A stretch of DNA of 42,617 bases. It comes from an uncultured Eubacteriales bacterium. GTDB lineage: Bacteria > Bacillota > Clostridia > Oscillospirales > Acutalibacteraceae. The notes beneath the pieces are model-generated. The model was not told the origin of the DNA. It saw only the letters and a program-made list of their open reading frames with translations, and did not search any database. Positions 34,909 to 42,617 of the stretch are shown here, one piece after another. A program made the translations under genes and the position numbers. The stretch lies in contig ONFG01000009.1 in NCBI GenBank assembly GCA_900317025.1, positions 1 through 42,617 of the forward strand, written 5' to 3'. Position 1 is the first letter of the stretch. Every line of letters starts with the position of its first letter.

Positions 34909-36092
34909 AAAACGGAGCTTTGATCGTTTTTAAAAAGGAGCTTGCGCGGTTCTTCGGCGACAAGCGGCTTCTCTTTACCTCGGTGATAATGCCGGGCTTG
35001 CTGATCTACGTGATCTACTCTCTGATGGGCAGCAGCATGAGCACCATGCTAAAGGACAAAACATCTTCGTTCACCGCGGCGGCGGTCGATATGCCGCAGA
35101 GCATTTCAAAGACACTCGCCGAAATGGACTTCGAGATAGAGGATATCGAATTGGCGCAGCTTGACGACTCAAAGGAGAAGGTGAAGGACGGCGAGCTTTC
35201 GCTGTGCGTTGTTTTCCCGCAGGACTTTGAAGAGGCGCTCGCCTCGTATACGGCAGGCGTCGATAACGTGCAGAATGTAGAGATCTGGTACAACTCCGCG
35301 GACATCGGCTCGTCTCAGGCGTACAGTCGGGTGGTCGCGGCTCTTGACGGCGTTGAGCGCAGCGTGAGCAATGTCTTCGATATCAACGGCGGCAAAGATG
35401 CAGACTACGACCTCGCCACCGATGAGGACACTACGGGAACTATCCTCGCGATGATCCTCCCGATGCTGCTGATGACGCTGATGTATTCGTCGTGCGTGGC
35501 GCTTGCGCCCGAAAGCATAGCCGGCGAGAAGGAGAGAGGAACGATCGCGGCGCTGCTGATAACGCCGGTCCCCCGCTCGCAGATAATTCTCGGCAAGGTG
35601 TGCGCACTTTCGGTGATGGCGCTGCTCGGAGGTCTGTCGAGCTTTTTGGGAACGTTTCTCTCGCTGCCGGCGCTTATGGCGAGCATGGGCGACGAAACGG
35701 AGATCATCTCTACGCAGGTCTATAAGGCTGCCGATTTTCTATGGCTGATCTTACTTATACTTTCGACTGTGCTCCTGTTCATCACGCTGATCTCAATCGT
35801 ATCAACGCTTGCAAAGAGCGTAAAGGAGGCAGGCACGATGGTGATGCCTCTGATGCTTGTGGTCATGCTTATGAGCTTTTCGACGATGTACCAGTCGGAG
35901 CCGAGGGTCGAATTTTTCTGGTTCTTTATCCCGCTGTACAATACGATACAGGGAATGTCGGGGATCTTCTCGTTCTCGTCGGTACCGATCAATCTTCTTA
36001 TCACTGCGGCGTCAAACGTCGCGTACTCGCTTGTCGGTATATTCGTTTTGACGAAGCTTTTCGATAACGAACGCGTGATGTTCAACGCGTAA
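34905..36092 (+). CDS. NatB-like ABC-2 permease
   Basis: The 395-residue permease has an N-terminal helix (LLFTSVIMPGLLIYVIYSLM), a ~130-residue extracytoplasmic domain and about five C-terminal helices. The motif SIAGEKERGTIAALLITPVPR before the third helix marks ABC-2 permeases of the NatB/YhaP type. GTG start. It is the partner of the ATPase immediately upstream; a convergent terminator separates it from the kinase gene. Confidence 0.88.
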   Translation: MKNGALIVFKKELARFFGDKRLLFTSVIMPGLLIYVIYSLMGSSMSTMLKDKTSSFTAAAVDMPQSISKTLAEMDFEIEDIELAQLDDSKEKVKDGELSLCVVFPQDFEEALASYTAGVDNVQNVEIWYNSADIGSSQAYSRVVAALDGVERSVSNVFDINGGKDADYDLATDEDTTGTILAMILPMLLMTLMYSSCVALAPESIAGEKERGTIAALLITPVPRSQIILGKVCALSVMALLGGLSSFLGTFLSLPALMASMGDETEIISTQVYKAADFLWLILLILSTVLLFITLISIVSTLAKSVKEAGTMVMPLMLVVMLMSFSTMYQSEPRVEFFWFFIPLYNTIQGMSGIFSFSSVPINLLITAASNVAYSLVGIFVLTKLFDNERVMFNA

Positions 36093-36102
36093 CACAAGAT
36101 AA

Positions 36103-36136
36103 AAAAGCAGCACGGCTTTGTACCGATGCTGCTTTT
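36103..36136 (+). terminator. Bidirectional terminator
   Basis: A 10-bp stem AAAAGCAGCA / TGCTGCTTTT lies between the convergent permease and kinase genes, with A/T runs on both sides. Confidence 0.8.
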
Positions 36137-36141
36137 GTGTT

Positions 36142-37428
36142 TTATGGGCATACCGCAAGCTCCGCGGTAAAGGTGATGATCTCGTCGTCCGAGTAACTGA
36201 CGGAGAGCCTTCCCTTGTGGTTCTGCATTATCATCTGAGCCATTGAAAGCCCTATGCCGTAGCCGCCCGTATTTGAGTTTCTTGACTCGTCGCTGCGGTA
36301 GAAGCGGTCGAAGAATTTCCCAACGCTGCCGGGGTCAAGTCCCTTGCAGGTGTTCGATACGCGAAGGTACACCTTCTTCGACTTTGCGGAAAGCGTGACG
36401 TCGATCTTTTTGCGGTCGTCGGTGTATTTTACGGCGTTGTCGAGGAGTATGCCCGTCACACGGACAATGTCTTCAAGGTCGCCCATAACGGCGACGTTCG
36501 GCGCGATGTCGGCGGTGAGCGCAATACCCTTTGCTTCCGCCGGAACGCGGAACGACTCAACGCTGTTGTATACGATCTCTGAGAGAATGATGCGCTGCTT
36601 CTCCTTTTCGGAAAGTGTCTGCTCGTCCATTTTTGAAAGCTCTATCAGGTCTTTTACGAGCTTGCCCATGCGGTCGGTCTGCTGCTTTATGTTTGCAAGC
36701 CATTTGTTTTCGCCGTCGATCATCTCCATGACCTCGGTGTTGGAGCGGATTATGGCGATCGGTGTTTTCAGCTCGTGACCGGCGTCGGTTATGAATCGGC
36801 GTTGCTTATCTCTGTTTTCCTCAAACGGCCGCAGCACTCTGCCCGAAAAAACGAGCAGGAGCATCAGCACGATAACGATGCAGAATAGGATTGTCACGAG
36901 TGTTATCAGCGTGAGCATATTTATCGTCTGCATATTCTTCGAGCAGTCGACGCCTATTATCATAATGCCGTCGTCGGTGTCAAATTTGCCGAAGCGATAG
37001 TTGGAAATATAACCCTTCGTTTTTTTCAGAGAGGCTATCTCTGCTATTTGGCTGCCGATGCTTTCTGTGTTTGAAAGTGCGATGTGGCTGAAATCGGCTT
37101 CAATGAGCGTGCGGGAGCTGTCGAGGTAAGCGACGTAGTAGCGCGTTTCATATGGCGTTTCGGCGTGCATGAAAATGCCGTCGGGCGACATGAACTGCTT
37201 TCGCTCATTATTGTCGGTGTCGCTGTCGGAGGAGAAGACGCGGTCGTCGGCGTGCTTAAAGAGCGAGAAGTGACCGCCGTTTTCGTAGAGCGTGTCGATG
37301 ATGATATCGGTGCTTTGCGACATCTGCACTCGCAGAGTTATATTTACTGCCGTGAATGCGATTATGAGCGTAACGGTCATTGAGACCATAGCAAGGAGAA
37401 TGAACCGTGCTTTCAGCTTTTTAAGCAT
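36142..37428 (-). CDS. Membrane sensor histidine kinase (OmpR-pair type)
   Basis: The 428-residue protein has two membrane helices (~8-30 and ~170-196) flanking a ~140-residue extracytoplasmic sensor. The H box is DAGHELKTPIAI (H218), with N box LLDNAVKYT, F box FFDRFYRSDES and G box GGYGIGLS. ATG at 37428 has GGAGGA upstream; sequence before it in the same frame is the regulator gene read out of frame. It overlaps the regulator stop by 8 nt. The stimulus is unknown; the NatAB-type exporter nearby hints at envelope stress or peptide sensing (inference). Confidence 0.92.
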   Translation of the reverse strand: MLKKLKARFILLAMVSMTVTLIIAFTAVNITLRVQMSQSTDIIIDTLYENGGHFSLFKHADDRVFSSDSDTDNNERKQFMSPDGIFMHAETPYETRYYVAYLDSSRTLIEADFSHIALSNTESIGSQIAEIASLKKTKGYISNYRFGKFDTDDGIMIIGVDCSKNMQTINMLTLITLVTILFCIVIVLMLLLVFSGRVLRPFEENRDKQRRFITDAGHELKTPIAIIRSNTEVMEMIDGENKWLANIKQQTDRMGKLVKDLIELSKMDEQTLSEKEKQRIILSEIVYNSVESFRVPAEAKGIALTADIAPNVAVMGDLEDIVRVTGILLDNAVKYTDDRKKIDVTLSAKSKKVYLRVSNTCKGLDPGSVGKFFDRFYRSDESRNSNTGGYGIGLSMAQMIMQNHKGRLSVSYSDDEIITFTAELAVCP

Positions 37429-38104
37429 TCTTCGATTCCTCCAGTATGTAGCCCCTTCCGCGCAGCGCGGAGATGCGGATATCGGCGCCGAGCGCGGCAA
37501 GCTTTTTTCTGAGATACGAGATGTACACCCAGACGACGTTCAGCTCCGCTTCACTGTCGTATCCCCAGATGCGCGTCATGAAGCTTTCGGTCGAAACGGG
37601 CTGCTCACGGCTTTTCATGAGCATCTCCATCATGAGGTACTCCTTCTTTGAAAGTCGGATGCTCCCGGCGGCAGTCGAAAGCTCGAACGTCGTGCGGTTA
37701 AGCGTGACGCTGCCGGCGGTAAGGTTGTCGGGGATCATCTCGCCTGAACGGCGAACGAGCGCACCGACCCTTGCGATAAGCTCGGGCATGGCAAAGGGCT
37801 TCGGCAGGTAGTCGTCGGCGCCGGCGTTCAAGCCCTCGACCCTGTCGGCGATCTCCGATTTTGCCGTAAGCAGCAGAACGGGCGTGCCGATGCCGCGGCG
37901 GCGCATTTCGGTAAGAACCTCCATGCCGCTCTTTTTCGGCATCATCACGTCGAGGATGATGCCGTCGTAGTGCGTTTCCGAGAAAATGTAGTCGAGCGCC
38001 TCCTCACCGTCGTAAACGGCGTCGACGATGTAATTTTTATGTCTGAGTATTTCGGTGACAGCCTCGCTCATGGCAGGCTCGTCTTCGGCATACAGCAGTT
38101 TCAT
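37421..38104 (-). CDS. OmpR/PhoB-family response regulator
   Basis: The 227-residue protein has a complete receiver (E7-D8, phospho-acceptor D52 in ILDVMMP, Thr in LLLTAKS, Lys in LPKPF) and a winged-helix output domain (SKKEYLMMEMLMKS, VWVYISYLRKKL, RGRGYILEE). It is co-transcribed with and upstream of the kinase on the minus strand. Confidence 0.93.
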   Translation of the reverse strand: MKLLYAEDEPAMSEAVTEILRHKNYIVDAVYDGEEALDYIFSETHYDGIILDVMMPKKSGMEVLTEMRRRGIGTPVLLLTAKSEIADRVEGLNAGADDYLPKPFAMPELIARVGALVRRSGEMIPDNLTAGSVTLNRTTFELSTAAGSIRLSKKEYLMMEMLMKSREQPVSTESFMTRIWGYDSEAELNVVWVYISYLRKKLAALGADIRISALRGRGYILEESKNA

Positions 38105-38122
38105 TATAAGTCACCTCTTCCT

Positions 38123-38797
38123 TTATGAGCGGGATGCACGGAGCAGATCCCACGCCCATACATCGTCGATTATGTATACGCGGTCTTCGGCGTAGCTTGC
38201 CTTGCCGCCGTATTTGTCGTCGAGATGGGCGTATATCTGCCTTGACATCGGCGCAACGAACGCCTTGCCCTTCTCTGTGTACATCTCGATCTGTTTCTCA
38301 CCGTCGCGGTTGGAAAAGAGAGCGGCAGCGACACTGTCGTCGCGGAGCTTCATCTGCGCTTCTTTTGCGTAGGCGAGCTTCATTATCTCGACTATCTTGT
38401 CGTCAAGCCCGCTGTCGAAGATCATTATCTTTTCTCTGAGTGCTTCTGGCGAGCGGACTATCCGCTGGCGGCACTCGGGATCGGCAGGCTCGACGGTGTC
38501 GTCGTCGCTGAGATTTTCGCTCTTGCTTCGCTTGAAGTAGTCGGTAACGTGGCGGATCTCCTCATCATCGTAAACAAGCCAGATCATGTAGTTTTCTTTC
38601 ATGTCGTTGTAAAGCAGCGGGTAGCCGACTGTACTTTCCCTGCCGCAGTTTTTGCATACGGCTTTAAAGAGCGTGCCGTCGAGCAGCTTCATCTTCTGCT
38701 GCGGGTTTTTGTCGCCGCTTACGGCGCTCCACTGCTCCGCTTCGACGTTCTTTCCGCATTTCGGGCATTTGAAATTAACCTTCGAGCGCATTGCCAT
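38123..38797 (-). CDS. CpXC domain protein
   Basis: The 224-residue protein starts with a zinc-binding CpXC module: CPKCG at ~10 and CKNCG at ~48, followed by GYPLLYNDMKENYMIWL, all characteristic of the family. The rest is an acidic, helical region of unknown role. ATG at 38797 has GGAGGAG 8 nt upstream; the longer frame upstream is not protein-like. Possibly co-transcribed with the two-component genes downstream on the same strand (18 nt gap). Confidence 0.85.
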   Translation of the reverse strand: MAMRSKVNFKCPKCGKNVEAEQWSAVSGDKNPQQKMKLLDGTLFKAVCKNCGRESTVGYPLLYNDMKENYMIWLVYDDEEIRHVTDYFKRSKSENLSDDDTVEPADPECRQRIVRSPEALREKIMIFDSGLDDKIVEIMKLAYAKEAQMKLRDDSVAAALFSNRDGEKQIEMYTEKGKAFVAPMSRQIYAHLDDKYGGKASYAEDRVYIIDDVWAWDLLRASRS

Positions 38798-38994
38798 GAT
38801 GCGATCTCCTCCGTTTCGATTTAATATATTATCATTATAGGGCGTTTTTGTCCGGCAGTCAAGGGGAAATACCGCAGGCAATAAAGCAGACGTGCCGGGC
38901 GCGTCTGATCGCGCAGAATGTCTGCTGCGAATAAAACAAGCTGTCACCGCGCACAGTTCACAAATATTTTAAAAACTTTTCGTGCATAAATGAC

Positions 38995-39022
38995 TTGACA
39001 AATTAAAGAATAAATGTATAAT
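38995..39022 (+). promoter_or_regulatory. Heat-shock operon promoter
   Basis: TTGACA (38995-39000), a 16-nt spacer and TATAAT (39017-39022), directly upstream of a CIRCE operator. Confidence 0.9.
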
Positions 39023-39032
39023 AAATATTAGA

Positions 39033-39059
39033 TTAGCACTCAAAGGTGTAGAGTGCTAA
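39033..39059 (+). promoter_or_regulatory. CIRCE operator (HrcA binding site)
   Basis: A perfect TTAGCACTC-N9-GAGTGCTAA inverted repeat lies 10 nt past the -10 box and 23 nt before hrcA. HrcA bound here represses the operon until heat stress titrates GroE. Confidence 0.98.
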
Positions 39060-39082
39060 TTCCTAAAAAGCGAGGTGAGCAT

Positions 39083-40114
39083 ATGCAGACGGGAGAGAGG
39101 AAGCTGAAGATCCTCAAGGCGGTCGTTGACGAGTACATAAAAAGCGGCGAACCGGTCGGCTCCAAGCTGCTGTGCAGTACGCTCGGCTTTCCCGTGTCTT
39201 CGGCTACGGTGCGCAACGAGATGGCGGAGCTGTCCGAGATGGGGCTATTAACTCAGCCGCATACCTCGGCGGGCAGGCAGCCGTCGGAAGATGGTTTCCG
39301 GTTTTACGTCGATCGGCTGATGGAAAAAAAGCCGCTCAAAAGCGGCGTGAAGGCGTTTGTCTTCGACGAGCTTCACTCACGGTGCGACGACCCGGAGACT
39401 CTTCTCACAAAAGCCGGCGACCTTACGGCGCAGCTTCTAAAAGCGGCGGCGATAACGACGACCCCGTTTTCCGAGAACGCGAGGATACGAACGCTGAAAT
39501 TCGTTCAGACGGGGCGGCAGACCTGCATGGTCGTGCTCATAACGTCGACGGGGCTTATCAAAACGAGGCTCTTTAAATGCGACTACGTAATAACGCCCGA
39601 TATCGTGAATATATATGAAACGATATTCAACAGAGATTTCGAGGGCGTGCCGGTAAAGAGCGTAACGCCTGCGTTCATACAGACTCAGGCGGTCGGTATG
39701 GGAGAGATCGCATTCCTCGTTCCGAGCGTTCTGGCGGCGATAATGGACGCGTGCAGCGAGGTCGGCGGCTTCAGCATGACGGTCTCGGGCAGGGCAAACC
39801 TTCTTCTCGACGGCGAGAACGACGCGGCGGCGCTCAGAGGTCTTACAAGGCTTCTTCACTCCGACGAGGAGCTTGAAGCGCTTCTGTTAAGGCTTCGCAC
39901 GGGAAAGAACATCCTGATCGGCTCCGACACGGGAAACGAGGCGCTCGGCGGCTACAGCTTCGTCGCAGAGCCGTATGCGATAGAGCCGACAAGCGGCGGC
40001 TTTATAACGGCGATCGTCCCAATGCGGTACGATTACGCTTACGCGGTCGCGACGCTCGAATATATCGCGGAGACGGTAGGCAAGCAGATGCGCGAGCTGC
40101 TGATGATCGAATAA
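39083..40114 (+). CDS. hrcA: Heat-inducible transcription repressor HrcA
   Basis: The 343-residue repressor has an N-terminal winged helix (RKLKILKAVVDEYIKSGEPV; SSATVRNEMAELSEMGLL; PHTSAGRQPSEDGFRFYVD), a match to the HrcA family, and the GAF-like dimerisation core. It binds the CIRCE site just upstream, giving autoregulation. ATG at 39083 follows GAGGTGAG; an earlier GTG lies inside the operator and is unlikely. Confidence 0.97.
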   Translation: MQTGERKLKILKAVVDEYIKSGEPVGSKLLCSTLGFPVSSATVRNEMAELSEMGLLTQPHTSAGRQPSEDGFRFYVDRLMEKKPLKSGVKAFVFDELHSRCDDPETLLTKAGDLTAQLLKAAAITTTPFSENARIRTLKFVQTGRQTCMVVLITSTGLIKTRLFKCDYVITPDIVNIYETIFNRDFEGVPVKSVTPAFIQTQAVGMGEIAFLVPSVLAAIMDACSEVGGFSMTVSGRANLLLDGENDAAALRGLTRLLHSDEELEALLLRLRTGKNILIGSDTGNEALGGYSFVAEPYAIEPTSGGFITAIVPMRYDYAYAVATLEYIAETVGKQMRELLMIE

Positions 40115-40145
40115 TTGAGGAAATACACCGAAAGGATCTGAATAA

Positions 40146-40703
40146 ATGGGTAATGACAAGAAAGAAAAGGAAACGCTTGAAGAGCAGAAAACAGAAGAAG
40201 TGACCGAAGCCGCAGAAGAAACTCAGGCAGAGCCGGAGGAAGCGGCGCAGGAGACCGCTCCCGACAAAACAGCGGAGCTTGAAAAGGCGCTTGCCGACGA
40301 GAAGGAAAAGCTTCTCAGAACGGCTGCCGAGTACGCAAACTACCGCTCCCGTACGGAGCGCGAGAAAGCGGCTATCTACGCAAACGCCGTCAGCGACACG
40401 GTGGGTGAGATAATCCCGATTGCGGACAACATCGAGCGTGCGATCGATGCATCAAAGAACGCCCCCGAGGAATTCAGAAAGGGTCTTGAGATGATCGCAA
40501 GCCAGCTTGCGAAGACGTTTGAAAAGCTCAATATTACGTCATTTGGCGAGGTAGGCGAAGCGTTTGACCCCGAGTTCCACAACGCGATATCAAGCGTTGA
40601 TAACGACGAGCTTGAATCCGATACGATATCGACAGTATTCCAGAAGGGCTACAAGGTGGGCGACAAGATCATCCGCCACGCAATGGTGCAGACAGTAAAC
40701 TGA
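40146..40703 (+). CDS. grpE: Nucleotide exchange factor GrpE
   Basis: The 185-residue protein has an acidic, disordered N-terminus (~1-45), a long coiled coil (KALADEKEKLLRTAAEYANY) and the C-terminal beta domain with the family signature GEAFDPEFHNAISS...GYKVGDKIIRHAMVQ. It releases ADP from DnaK. It lies 31 nt after hrcA and 76 nt before dnaK. Confidence 0.97.
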   Translation: MGNDKKEKETLEEQKTEEVTEAAEETQAEPEEAAQETAPDKTAELEKALADEKEKLLRTAAEYANYRSRTEREKAAIYANAVSDTVGEIIPIADNIERAIDASKNAPEEFRKGLEMIASQLAKTFEKLNITSFGEVGEAFDPEFHNAISSVDNDELESDTISTVFQKGYKVGDKIIRHAMVQTVN

Positions 40704-40779
40704 TCTGCCGAATAACGATTAAGTCAGCTTTGTTAGAAAACTAACTGAAATATATAAAATTTGAAAAGGAGAAATCATC

Positions 40780-42617
40780 ATGGCTAAGACAATAGGTATA
40801 GATTTAGGTACAACAAATTCATGCGTAGCAGTTATCGAGGGCGGCGAGCCGGTCGTGATCGCTAACGCAGAGGGCGCAAGAACAACTCCGTCCGTAGTAG
40901 GCTTTTCCAAGACAGGTGAGCGCCTTGTCGGTCAGATCGCTAAGCGCCAGGCAGTTTCCAACCCGGCAAAGACCGTAAGCTCCATCAAGAGAGAGATGGG
41001 TACAAACTACAAGGTGACCATCGACGACAAGAGCTACACTCCCGAGCAGATCTCCGCAATGATCCTCCAGAAGCTCAAGGCAGACGCAGAGGCATACCTC
41101 GGAGAGACTGTAACACAGGCTGTTATCACAGTTCCGGCTTACTTCACTGACTCACAGCGTCAGGCTACTAAGAACGCAGGTCAGATCGCAGGTCTCGACG
41201 TTAAGAGAATCATCAACGAGCCGACGGCAGCAGCTCTTTCATACGGCATTGACAAGGAAGACGACCAGAAGGTAATGGTATACGATCTCGGCGGCGGTAC
41301 GTTCGATGTATCTATCATCGAGATGGGCGACGGCGTTCAGGAGGTGCTTGCAACAGCCGGCAACAACCGTCTTGGCGGCGACGACTTCGACCAGAGGATT
41401 ATCGACTGGATGATCGCCGAGTTCAAGCGTGAAAACGGCGTTGACCTAAGCCGCGACAAGACGACGATGCAGCGCCTTAAGGAAGCCGCAGAGAAGGCTA
41501 AGATCGACCTTTCCGGCGTAACAAGCACGCCGATCAATATCCCGTTCATCTGGCAGGACGAAAACGGCCCGATGCACCTCGATCTCACGCTCACAAGAGC
41601 TAAGTTCGACGAGCTTACGGCAGACCTCGTTCAGAGTACGATGGGCCCCGTTAAGAGCGCTCTCGCAGACAGCAAGCTCTCGATCAACGACATCGACAAG
41701 GTTCTCATGGTCGGCGGTTCTTCGAGAATTCCCGCAGTTATCAACGCAGTTAAGTCGTTTATCGGCAAGGAGCCGTTCAAGGGCATCAACCCCGACGAGT
41801 GCGTAGCTATCGGCGCTGCTATCCAGGCAGGCGTTCTCGGCGGCGAGGTTGAGGGTCTTCTCCTCCTTGATGTTACTCCGCTGTCTTTGGGCGTTGAGAC
41901 AATGGGCGGCATCATGACAAAGATCATTGACAGAAACACTACTATCCCGACAAAGAAGAGCCAGATCTTCTCCACGGCAGCAGACAACCAGCCGCAGGTC
42001 GAGATCAACGTTCTCCAGGGCGAGCGTGAATTCGCAAGAGACAACAAGAAGCTCGGCGACTTCATTCTCTCCGGCATCGCTCCGGCTCCGAGAGGTATCC
42101 CGCAGATCGAGGTAACGTTCGACATCGACTCCAACGGTATCGTAAACGTATCGGCAAAGGATCTCGGCACAGGCAAGGAGCAGAAGGTAACAATCAAGTC
42201 CGACACTCACATGAGCAAGGAAGACATCGACAAGGCTGTTGCCGAGGCAGAAAAGTTTGCAGCCGAAGACAAGAAGCGCAGAGAGACCGTTGACGAGAAG
42301 AACGCAGCCGAGAACATGGCTTACGCTGCAGAGAAGCTCATCAAGGAAAATGGTGACAAGATCGACGCTTCCGACAAGACCGAGATGGAAACAAAGGCGG
42401 CAAACGTTCGTGACGCCATCAAGACCGACGACATCGAAAAGATCAAGGCTGCAAGAGAAGACCTTGAAAAGTGTGTTCAGGGCGTTTCGACTAAGCTCTA
42501 CCAGGCAGGCGCAGCAGCCGCTCAGGCAGCAGACGCACAGCCCACAGGCGCACCGGGCGCAGCACCGACAAACGACGAAGGCGGCAACGTTTACGACGCT
42601 GATTTCAAGGACGTTGA
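40780..42617 (+). CDS. dnaK: Chaperone DnaK (3' end cut by the window)
   Basis: The frame opens at ATG 40780 (AAAAGGAG upstream) with [15 protein letters not shown] and continues to the last base. It covers about 612 codons and ends [12 protein letters not shown], so only a residue or two and the stop are missing. All HSP70 landmarks are present: [27 protein letters not shown] and [16 protein letters not shown], followed by the substrate-binding domain and lid. It has the shorter nucleotide-binding domain of Gram-positive DnaK. dnaJ probably follows outside the window. Confidence 0.98.
   Translation, partial: MAKTIGIDLGTTNSCVAVIEGGEPVVIANAEGARTTPSVVGFSKTGERLVGQIAKRQAVSNPAKTVSSIKREMGTNYKVTIDDKSYTPEQISAMILQKLKADAEAYLGETVTQAVITVPAYFTDSQRQATKNAGQIAGLDVKRIINEPTAAALSYGIDKEDDQKVMVYDLGGGTFDVSIIEMGDGVQEVLATAGNNRLGGDDFDQRIIDWMIAEFKRENGVDLSRDKTTMQRLKEAAEKAKIDLSGVTSTPINIPFIWQDENGPMHLDLTLTRAKFDELTADLVQSTMGPVKSALADSKLSINDIDKVLMVGGSSRIPAVINAVKSFIGKEPFKGINPDECVAIGAAIQAGVLGGEVEGLLLLDVTPLSLGVETMGGIMTKIIDRNTTIPTKKSQIFSTAADNQPQVEINVLQGEREFARDNKKLGDFILSGIAPAPRGIPQIEVTFDIDSNGIVNVSAKDLGTGKEQKVTIKSDTHMSKEDIDKAVAEAEKFAAEDKKRRETVDEKNAAENMAYAAEKLIKENGDKIDASDKTEMETKAANVRDAIKTDDIEKIKAAREDLEKCVQGVSTKLYQAGAAAAQAADAQPTGAPGAAPTNDEGGNVYDADFKDV

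Overview
The window looks like a chromosomal segment of an anaerobic, gut-type Firmicute of class Clostridia, close to Ruminococcus/Oscillospiraceae. This is inferred from secreted proteins that combine BspA-type leucine-rich repeats with type I dockerins, a CIRCE-controlled hrcA-grpE-dnaK operon, strong AGGAGG ribosome sites, TTGACA/TATAAT promoters, and an ammonium channel fused to a P-II domain.

Region 1 (about 1-10.8 kb) is an accessory, defence-type island. It opens with the 3' end of a tyrosine recombinase gene. A diverged copy of that gene's last ~20 codons plus its terminator hairpin lies in inverted orientation at 10209-10320, so the island is bracketed by inverted recombinase tails. 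Inside are a RhuM-Fic/Doc fusion and, divergently, a complete three-gene operon: a zinc-ribbon/PD-(D/E)XK nuclease, a DinG-like Fe-S helicase and a PIWI-like protein. I recognise this as a pPIWI-RE island, a predicted nucleic-acid-targeting immunity system. Its promoter is followed by a ~135-nt leader that ends in a terminator-like hairpin. Downstream are a tRNA-like fragment, an IS3-type transposase remnant, a truncated orphan Wadjet JetA and a frameshifted gene.

Region 2 (10.8-20.5 kb) encodes surface or extracellular proteins: a dockerin protein, a BspA-like LRR-dockerin protein split by an in-frame stop, an XRE regulator and a papain-family peptidase. Between 13.1 and 13.7 kb there is a string of hairpins that looks like an undescribed structured RNA.

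Region 3 (20.6-25.8 kb) has a LytTR regulator, a soluble GHKL kinase, and two ABC ATPases with two ABC-2 permeases.

Region 4 (25.9-33.7 kb) is a nitrogen and redox cluster: Amt-PII, an AraC regulator with a degenerate receiver, NADP-type glutamate dehydrogenase, a 52-aa ORF, and the proton-translocating transhydrogenase pntAA-pntAB-pntB. Three of its leaders carry terminator-like hairpins before the start codon. A coherent reading is ammonium uptake and its sensing, reductive amination with NADPH, and transhydrogenase supply of NADPH.

Region 5 (33.8-42.6 kb) has a TSCPD protein, a NatAB-type exporter, an OmpR/HK pair, a CpXC protein and the heat-shock operon, with dnaK cut by the window end.
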